A stretch of 64,000 nt of DNA from Evansella sp041820985 (lineage in GTDB: Bacteria; Bacillota; Bacilli; Bacillales; Salisediminibacteriaceae): assembly GCF_041820985.1 (NCBI RefSeq), contig NZ_JBGUAU010000026.1, positions 12,735 to 76,734 on the forward strand, written 5' to 3'. Positions 58,897 through 64,000 of this stretch are shown here, piece after piece; positions within the stretch are counted from its first letter, which is position 1, and each line of letters opens with the position of its first letter. Under the pieces are notes generated by a model, which searched no databases, was not told the DNA's origin, and worked only from the letters and a program-made list of their open reading frames with translations. Both the position numbers and the translations under genes were made by a program.

Positions 58897-59292
58897 TTAA
58901 TACCCTTGGAGCACATAGCCAAGCTCGTACAGATCTTGCTGAAGTTGATACAAATTCACTCGATATTGTTTCGTATGATCCCAGCTAAAGTGCGGATTAC
59001 TTCTTTCATCTACCCACCCCTTCGCGATAAGCTCCTCAAATATTCACGCATCGTCTTCGGAGACACCTTCATCATCGTCTCTGAAGCAAGCTCCTCCGCC
59101 GATTTATAGATCCATCCTTCTGTTAAAGGTAGATCTGGATCATTTCGACGCTGACGCTTCCTCCATATACGAATCAAAATCTCTCACAAACTCCGTCCAA
59201 TAGATTAGTTGATTTAACACAATCGATAGTTTGTAATCTCCAGTTAACTCTACTAACTCCTCTTTAATTAACGCACACTTCAAACTTTCCAT
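58897..59292 (-). pseudogene. replication-initiation-like protein, two frameshifts
   Basis: From the ATG at 59292: MESLKCALIKEELVELTGDY, KLSIVLNQLIYWTEFVRDFD. After a shift: NDPDLPLTEGWIYKSAEELA, SETMMKVSPKTMREYL. After a second shift: ELIAKGWVDERSNPHFSWDH, TKQYRVNLYQLQQDLYELGY. The three parts fit a phage/plasmid replication accessory protein with a helix-turn-helix that chooses a 'W.dErnnP...wDrt.qYrvnl' ending, a pattern I know from Bacillus and related bacteria. It is inactivated by the frameshifts. Confidence 0.65.
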
Positions 59293-59623
59293 ATCTACCA
59301 CTCCCGTTTTTATGTATTTATCTGTTCACTATATAAGTATCCTGAAACAGGAAAAAAGGATGCAAAAACTTTTCAAAAAGGAAATTATTCTTTGAGGACT
59401 ATGTTAATAGAAGAGGAAGAATCGGAAAAAGACGGCAGAAGTCTAGTTGTTTTTTAACGAAATACTAGATGAGTTTCTACAAAGTTGAAAATCACCACAC
59501 AAGTAACCTCTCACTATTAGTAGTTTTTTCTATCATTCAAAAAAATATTTCTATTTTTGTAAAAAAGCTGCACCCTTTTTCACTAGAAATTGATACTTAT
59601 ATGGTGAAAGGGGGTGAACGACA
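59293..59623. other. 330-bp stretch upstream of the DUF1659 gene
   Basis: No gene. AT-rich, should hold the promoter of the DUF1659-DUF2922-YvrJ set. No clear boxes. Confidence 0.3.
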
Positions 59624-59836
59624 ATGGAAAAGATCGTAAATTCAAAACTAACGTTATCATTCATTACTAGTTATACCGATGAAGGAGAGCCAATTTTCAA
59701 AACGAAAAGCTTTCAAAACATTGCTACCGATGCAGCTGGCGATAAGTTGTTACAAGTTGCAGTAGCTCTTGCTTCTCTTCAACAGCATGAGTTAGAAAGT
59801 GTAGAACGTGGCAATACGTATGATTTAACAATGTAA
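59624..59836 (+). CDS. DUF1659 domain-containing protein
   Basis: 70 residues behind AAAGGGGGTG. Fits DUF1659: NSKLTLSFITSYTDEGEPIF, KTKSFQNIATDAAGDKLLQV, AVALASLQQHELESVERGN. DUF1659, DUF2922 and YvrJ genes are regularly found together in Bacillaceae. It heads a three-gene set (59624-60394). The function is unknown. Confidence 0.88.
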   Translation: MEKIVNSKLTLSFITSYTDEGEPIFKTKSFQNIATDAAGDKLLQVAVALASLQQHELESVERGNTYDLTM

Positions 59837-59879
59837 TCACGGGATTTTGTATGTTGGAAGAAGAAGGAGGTGAAACGAA

Positions 59880-60101
59880 ATGAATAAACGTTTGGAGTTA
59901 CTTTTCACAAATGAGGGTGGGAAAAACGTCACAATCTCACTAGATGCTCCTAAAGAGCCTGTAAGTGTAGAAGCTGTGTCGGAGGTAATGAATCTTATTA
60001 TTGCTAATAACGTATTTACATCCCACAACGGAGCATTGGTTCAGAAGCGTGGTGCACGAGTCGTAGATCGATCTGTTCAACAAATTGAGATTGCACTGTA
60101 A
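59880..60101 (+). CDS. DUF2922 domain-containing protein
   Basis: 73 residues behind AGAAGGAGGTG. DUF2922 pattern: LELLFTNEGGKNVTISLDAP, VEAVSEVMNLIIANNVFTSH and GALVQKRGARVVDRSVQQIE. It lies 43 bp after the DUF1659 gene, same strand. A rho-independent terminator follows, so part of the transcripts may end before the YvrJ gene. Confidence 0.88.
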   Translation: MNKRLELLFTNEGGKNVTISLDAPKEPVSVEAVSEVMNLIIANNVFTSHNGALVQKRGARVVDRSVQQIEIAL

Positions 60102-60107
60102 TCTATT

Positions 60108-60132
60108 GGAGAGGTTAGCGCCTCTCCTTTTT
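60108..60132 (+). terminator. terminator after DUF2922
   Basis: GGAGAGG (60108-60114), loop TTAGCG, CCTCTCC (60121-60127) and TTTTT. Confidence 0.7.
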
Positions 60133-60175
60133 ATGTAGTAAGACAAATTATCAATATATAGGGAGGTGAATGAAA

Positions 60176-60394
60176 ATGGAAGTATGGTTAACACTTGTTG
60201 GAGAATACGGATTTCCCATTGTCGTTACCTTTTCTTTACTATACCGTATTGAGAAAAAGCTGGATCAACTCAATCAATCTGTCATGCATTTAGGTAAACT
60301 AGTACAATTTGGTGCTCATATAGTACCTGCAAGTGCACCAAAAGCGGAATCAGCTGATTGGAGAATGCAGGAAGTCAAACAAAGAAATTTATAA
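60176..60394 (+). CDS. YvrJ family protein
   Basis: 72 residues; the ATG at 60176 follows GGGAGGTG. One membrane segment (VGEYGFPIVVTFSLLYRI), then a short coiled part (EKKLDQLNQSVMHLGKLVQ), the YvrJ layout, which resembles the BhlA/UviB holin-like proteins. Third gene of the DUF1659-DUF2922-YvrJ set. Function unproven. Confidence 0.85.
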   Translation: MEVWLTLVGEYGFPIVVTFSLLYRIEKKLDQLNQSVMHLGKLVQFGAHIVPASAPKAESADWRMQEVKQRNL

Positions 60395-60432
60395 CAATAT
60401 TCTAATCACGTTCAATTTATAAAGTGAAAGAA

Positions 60433-60462
60433 GATGGGGAGTCGGAAAAACCGACTCCCCAT
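60433..60462. terminator. hairpin after YvrJ
   Basis: ATGGGGAGTCGG (60433-60444) with its perfect 12-bp complement (60451-60462) and a 6-nt loop of A. GC-rich; no T-run. Confidence 0.6.
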
Positions 60463-60667
60463 AACCTATATACTAGTTTATTTTGGAACTACGTCATCTT
60501 CCACTAAGAAGTTCTTAAAAGTCATCTGTAAGTCTTACTTTCAACGTTTAAAATGTGTGCTTGGACAGATAGGATCTTTTTTATCTATCAGCATTACGAA
60601 ACTTCAAAGTAATTTAGTCGTATAATCTATTACATATAGATTTATGTATCAAATTGGAGGTGCTAAC

Positions 60668-60844
60668 TTGAAAAGTGGAAGTATAGGATTAGCTTTGTTT
60701 ACAGGACTCTTTGTTGCAATTGTTGTTTTTATATCTGAGTATTTTATTCCAAATACAAGCGTAATTACCAAGGTGATCATTTCTGGATTATCGGCTTTAG
60801 TTGGCGGTTTGATTGGTTATAAGCTATTCTCCCACACTAAATAG
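60668..60844 (+). CDS. small membrane protein, 58 residues
   Basis: Starts at a TTG six bases after TTGGAGGTG. Two helices: IGLALFTGLFVAIVVFISEY and VIISGLSALVGGLIGYKLFS. No family recognised. It stands between the YvrJ set and a decayed gene. Confidence 0.6.
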   Translation: MKSGSIGLALFTGLFVAIVVFISEYFIPNTSVITKVIISGLSALVGGLIGYKLFSHTK

Positions 60845-60871
60845 TGAAGAAGTATGCGTAAATTAACGAGA

Positions 60872-61235
60872 ACCGATAGCACAAGCAAATAGAACCTTTT
60901 TTTACAAAAAAGGAGAAATAACAGTTTACAAAGAAAAAGAAGTTGCCAATATTTTTGAAGGAAAAGAGAATGGCGGCATTTTCCTAATGTCGATTATTAT
61001 AAAAGGTGCCACTATCAATTGTCATTTTTTCCCATAAGATGAATTAGAACTAGATATAGATCCAAATGAGGTAAAAAGCATAAAGAAAGCTACTGTGATT
61101 ATTGAATTTATGAGTGAGCTTTCAAAATTACTAGGAAAACAAAGTATTCTATCTGTAGAGGGATTACCAGATATCCCCTTATTTACAGTGAAACCAGATG
61201 GGCAGTTGATTAAAAATACAAAGGTTTTTACTTAA
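60872..61235 (+). pseudogene. hypothetical gene with a nonsense codon and no start
   Basis: One frame reads IAQANRTFFYKKGEITVYKE, VANIFEGKENGGIFLMSIII, KGATINCHFFP, then a TAA at about 61037, then DELELDIDPNEVKSIKKATV, FMSELSKLLGKQSILSVEGL and KPDGQLIKNTKVF to the end. The frame is otherwise intact for 120 codons. No start codon with a ribosome binding site is found. Family unknown. Confidence 0.6.
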
Positions 61236-61301
61236 CGAACCCTTTAGTGTAACAGGTACAAGGTTTCCTCCATGTGTTTCATTCCATACCTTATATCATG
61301 A

Positions 61302-61354
61302 AAGAAGCCAAGCGATGCATTCTATCACTCGAATACATTGCTTGGCTTCTTCTT
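61302..61354. repeat. hairpin repeat upstream of the DUF3231 gene
   Basis: AAGAAGCCAAGCGATGCATT pairs with a near-complementary AATACATTGCTTGGCTTCTT, a stem of about 19 bp. A closely related hairpin follows the gene at 62628-62677. The T-run (CTTCTTCTT) makes it terminator-like. Confidence 0.65.
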
Positions 61355-61456
61355 AGTATTCTGAACAGAATCACTAAAAATAATGACGTTTGGATAGTCT
61401 CTATTTTTTTGCATATACTACACTACATAACGCTTGTTTTAGGAGGATATATAAAA

Positions 61457-62527
61457 GTGGAGAACAATTCGTTAGATAAAGAGCAACTTGAAGAAATTAG
61501 AGAACATCAAAAATACCAAAAGTTAATTTCATCCGAATTAGGAGATTTATTTTCGAATTATTTAGGGGACTCTTTATTTTCTTGTTTCTTTGAACATCAT
61601 CTTCAAGTTGTTGAAGACGATGAAGCGAAAGAGTTTCTTGAATTTGCATTAGATACTTCAAGAAAACACCTAAATATAATGAGAGAGATATTTACAAAAG
61701 AGAACATACCTCTTCCTGTAGGTTTTGGAGATCAAGATGTTCGAAAAGATGCCCCACGTCTATTCAGTGATTTTTTTATGATATTTTTTCTTGTAGAAAT
61801 GTCACGAGCAGCTTTACTTACTTATGGAAGTGCACTTTCTACTTCCCATCGACAAGATATTATTGATTATTTTAAAATGTGTTTAGATGACACAGTTCTT
61901 ACATATGAAAAGGGAAAACACTTATTACTTAGAAAAGGAGGAAGTATTTCTGCACCTACTATCCCTTATCCTAAAAAAGTCGATTTTGTTGAAAAAGAAT
62001 CGTTTATTTCTATCATAGCAGGAAAGAGCCGTCCATTAACTGCAATAGAAATTAAACATTTACAAGCGAATATCAATTCAAATATTTTGGGTAAAGCATT
62101 GATGCTTGGGTATAGTCAGGTTGCCTCATCAGATAAAATAAGAAAATTTTTTAAACAAGGTGCTGCCGTGGCAGATACACAAATTAAGCAATTAGGGAAA
62201 TTCCTTATTAGTGAAGATTTACCCGTTCCAAGTACAATGGATGCTCATGTTACTGATTCTACAACCCCGCCTTATTCAGATAAGTTAATGATGTATCAAG
62301 TAGCTCTTGCAAACGGAATCGGTATTTTGAACTACGGTGAAGCAGTTTCTAAAATCATGAGACATGATTTACATGCTCAATTTGCTATTCAAACAGGAGA
62401 TATAGCAAAATATGCAAACGAAGGATTGAATCTGACTATTGGAAATGGATGGTTAGAAGAGCCACCAACGGCAGCGGATCGAGGAAAACTTTCGGAAAGC
62501 GGCCCTGGAAGTAACTCAGGGGAATGA
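61457..62527 (+). CDS. DUF3231 family protein
   Basis: 356 residues from the GTG at 61457, ten bases after AGGAGG; the open frame upstream belongs to the hairpin region. DUF3231 proteins contain two ferritin-like helical repeats; here LGDSLFSCFFEHHLQVVEDD and LDTSRKHLNIMREIFTKENI begin the first, and LGKFLISEDLPVPSTMDAHV the second, with typical 'P.P' turns before each helix. The end NGWLEEPPTAADRGKLSESG carries a longer tail than usual and may have been altered by a shift near the stop. Function unknown; often near spore or stress genes in Bacillus. Confidence 0.85.
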   Translation: MENNSLDKEQLEEIREHQKYQKLISSELGDLFSNYLGDSLFSCFFEHHLQVVEDDEAKEFLEFALDTSRKHLNIMREIFTKENIPLPVGFGDQDVRKDAPRLFSDFFMIFFLVEMSRAALLTYGSALSTSHRQDIIDYFKMCLDDTVLTYEKGKHLLLRKGGSISAPTIPYPKKVDFVEKESFISIIAGKSRPLTAIEIKHLQANINSNILGKALMLGYSQVASSDKIRKFFKQGAAVADTQIKQLGKFLISEDLPVPSTMDAHVTDSTTPPYSDKLMMYQVALANGIGILNYGEAVSKIMRHDLHAQFAIQTGDIAKYANEGLNLTIGNGWLEEPPTAADRGKLSESGPGSNSGE

Positions 62528-62627
62528 AGAAATTCGTAAGCGTATTGTTCAGGATTAACCAGTAAATGCTCTTGTTGATAAAAAAAAGGTGATTATTCAT
62601 CTTAAACTTACCATGTAATAGGTCTGA

Positions 62628-62677
62628 AAGAAGCCAAACAATGCATTCCATTCACTCGAATGCATCGTTTGGCTTCT
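62628..62677. repeat. hairpin repeat downstream of the DUF3231 gene
   Basis: AAGAAGCCAAACAATGCATT pairs with AATGCATCGTTTGGCTTCT. By eye over 80 percent identical to the hairpin at 61302-61354, in the same orientation. Confidence 0.65.
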
Positions 62678-62798
62678 AGTTATTGTCCCGAGAGCTATTT
62701 GTAAACGTTAACCCACTCGTTCCATACGGGCAGCGCCAACTTCTTCAGCTATCGGTAATTTGATTGTTAAACTTTCATACTATTAATTACGTTTATTT

Positions 62799-63239
62799 CT
62801 ACTCCTGCTCCGGTAAATTAGAAGTAACATAAGTTCCAGCTAACAAATCATGAATGGAACGCTTGTCATCTCTCGTTGAAACAAGATACACGCTTATGAG
62901 TGACAGAATACCAAAAGTAACATAATAAAGAAGGTTTGCTAATAGTTCTCTTATTATCATCGTTCCTAATGTTAACTTTTCGCCTGAAACGCGAGCAATT
63001 CTTATACCGACAAGACGTTTTCCTATTGTATAGCCGTTCCAAAATAACGGAAGAAATACCGCATATATATATGGAAAACTTGCTGCTAGACGCAATATTA
63101 ACGAACTTTCAAATGATACACTTTCATTTTGAAAGACAAGGTGGAGTGTGAGAGCAAAAATAATAATTATGATTAAATCTATAAAAAGAGCAAATCCCCG
63201 TTGAAATAATCCGACTGGACTATCACGTAAAACATTCAT
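62799..63239 (-). CDS. RDD family membrane protein
   Basis: 146 residues behind GGGGGAG. Signature residues: the Arg in LFQRGFALFIDLIIIIIF with its Asp, and the Asp in RSIHDLLAGTYV. Three hydrophobic helices: FALFIDLIIIIIFALTLHLV, FPYIYAVFLPLFWNGYTIG and LLYYVTFGILSLISVYLVS. RDD proteins are small transporters or channel-like proteins, often of unknown cargo; one Bacillus-group member acts as a Na+/H+ antiporter. Confidence 0.87.
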   Translation of the reverse strand: MNVLRDSPVGLFQRGFALFIDLIIIIIFALTLHLVFQNESVSFESSLILRLAASFPYIYAVFLPLFWNGYTIGKRLVGIRIARVSGEKLTLGTMIIRELLANLLYYVTFGILSLISVYLVSTRDDKRSIHDLLAGTYVTSNLPEQE

Positions 63240-63250
63240 ATAACTCCCCC

Positions 63251-63589
63251 TTACTTACATTCTTTAGGTAAATCAAAAGTTCCATCGCTGTTTGGTGGGA
63301 AATTAACAACATTAGATACAGCATCTGTATTTAGAGAACCGTAAATATGTGGAAATAATTTTCCTGTATCATATAAGTCTTCAAAAATGATATTGGAGCT
63401 AACTTTATTTGTGTCTATACATAGAAGTACCAATCCGTCTTTGCCCTTAAATAAGAAATTAGCTACATTCACTACTTGCTCTTTTGTAGAGCAATGAATA
63501 AAACCATCACTTTCTAAACTTGAGGGAACATATATACCCTTAGCTTTTGCTATCAACCATTCTTCTTTATCAACAATATGTAGTATCAA
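63251..63589 (-). CDS. DUF952 domain-containing protein
   Basis: 112 residues; the start is a TTG seven bases after GGAGG. DUF952 pattern: ILHIVDKEEWLIAKAKGIYV, LESDGFIHCSTKEQVVNVAN, LFPHIYGSLNTDAVSNVVNF. The fold is related to ADP-ribosyltransferases. Activity unknown. It ends 11 bp before the RDD gene start, so the two are probably co-transcribed. Confidence 0.87.
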   Translation of the reverse strand: MILHIVDKEEWLIAKAKGIYVPSSLESDGFIHCSTKEQVVNVANFLFKGKDGLVLLCIDTNKVSSNIIFEDLYDTGKLFPHIYGSLNTDAVSNVVNFPPNSDGTFDLPKECK

Positions 63590-63667
63590 TTCACATCCTC
63601 CTTTATCGAGTTCATCATAAAGAAATAGTTACTTCAAGCATCTTCCCTGTTTTAATAAAAAACTTCA

Positions 63668-64000
63668 TTAGATCGTACGGATATCCTGTGGCAAAGAACT
63701 ATCCTGTATCCATTTTTCTATCAATTGATTAAAAAAATCAGGCTTTACCAAAGATACGCCATGACCAATTTTAGGGATGATTATCCCTACACAATTGGGG
63801 TTGTTTGAAACTATATCTTTTGCTGACTTTATCATTACTGATTTTTCTCTTTCACCTACAGTAACTAATATCTTGCTATCCACTTCATTAAAATTCTTGG
63901 GTAATTCAAATGACATATTTTCTTCCAATATTCTAACAAGCACTTCTGATTTCATTGAACTGCTTTCTTTATAATAAGTTTCAAAGTATTCATTATCTAT
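63668..64000 (-). CDS. alpha/beta hydrolase, C-terminal part (cut by window edge)
   Basis: The frame is open to the right edge. The last 111 residues show the end of an alpha/beta hydrolase: a strand ILVTVGEREKSVMIKSAKDI, then VGIIIPKIGHGVSLVKPDFF with the catalytic His in GHG, and a final helix NQLIEKWI. The nucleophile and N-terminus lie outside the window. Substrate unknown. Confidence 0.75.
   Translation of the reverse strand: MDNEYFETYYKESSSMKSEVLVRILEENMSFELPKNFNEVDSKILVTVGEREKSVMIKSAKDIVSNNPNCVGIIIPKIGHGVSLVKPDFFNQLIEKWIQDSSLPQDIRTI

Noticed and set aside
61274..61456. Upstream extension of the DUF3231 reading frame
   Set aside because: The extra 61 codons are translated from the hairpin repeat, and the GTG at 61457 has a good AGGAGG site.
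1..64000. CRISPR arrays, tRNA or rRNA genes
   Set aside because: I saw no regularly spaced direct repeats with unique spacers and no tRNA-like cloverleaf or rRNA segments; the repeats found are dispersed.

Overview
The window looks like a chromosomal segment of a low-GC, Gram-positive spore-former relative (Bacillaceae). The evidence is strong AGGAGG-type ribosome binding sites, frequent GTG/TTG starts, and Bacillus-type families: DUF1048-PadR, DUF2512/YndM, DUF1659-DUF2922-YvrJ, DUF3231, DUF4362 and a FIMAH-domain secreted enzyme. A BCCT osmolyte transporter fits a salt-tolerant lifestyle. I cannot name the species. No rRNA, tRNA or CRISPR array was seen.

Layout. (1) 1-7.6 kb is a plant-polysaccharide and sugar-acid block. 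An aldehyde dehydrogenase (cut by the edge), an IlvD/Edd-type dehydratase and a U32-like protein form a minus-strand operon. Next come a FadR-type GntR regulator, a secreted GH43 arabinanase with ricin-B and FIMAH domains, and a cytoplasmic GH43 enzyme. Two matching inverted-repeat operators flank the regulator gene. (2) 8-15.3 kb holds the BCCT transporter, a DUF4362 lipoprotein, PadR-DUF1048, and small metabolic or unknown genes. (3) 15.9-20.3 kb holds a decayed MFS transporter and an ECF sigma / membrane anti-sigma-like / lipoprotein operon. A second, internally deleted copy keeps the same ECF promoter and the anti-sigma-like gene but only the tail of the sigma gene. A secreted protein lies between them and appears to carry the same extracytoplasmic domain. 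(4) 20.6-42 kb is an accessory zone of short single genes: seven GNAT acetyltransferases, Nudix, DHFR-like, HAD, DinB, two small-molecule kinases of the APH type (one further on), many tiny membrane proteins and many broken genes. It also has an ECF41 sigma factor co-transcribed with an FAD oxidoreductase behind an exact ECF41-type promoter.

(5) 42-47.6 kb carries two large sensory proteins on the plus strand. One is a LacI-like ligand-binding/PAS/GGDEF/EAL protein whose EAL half looks catalytically degraded. The other is a methyl-accepting chemotaxis protein. (6) 47.6-56 kb holds a decayed insertion sequence, small genes, HIT, DUF4279, an APH-like kinase, a third GH43, DUF523, and an Lrp regulator divergent from an isochorismatase-family hydrolase. 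(7) 57-60.9 kb is a phage-like patch: a GC-rich amidase with small neighbours, a broken replication-type gene, and the DUF1659-DUF2922-YvrJ trio. (8) 61-64 kb holds a DUF3231 gene framed by two near-identical hairpins, an RDD membrane protein, DUF952 and the end of an alpha/beta hydrolase.

Across the window several families of short intergenic repeats recur, and at least ten genes are truncated, frameshifted or interrupted. This suggests a region of repeated insertion, duplication and decay. All readings were made by eye; family names come from motif recognition and not from searches.
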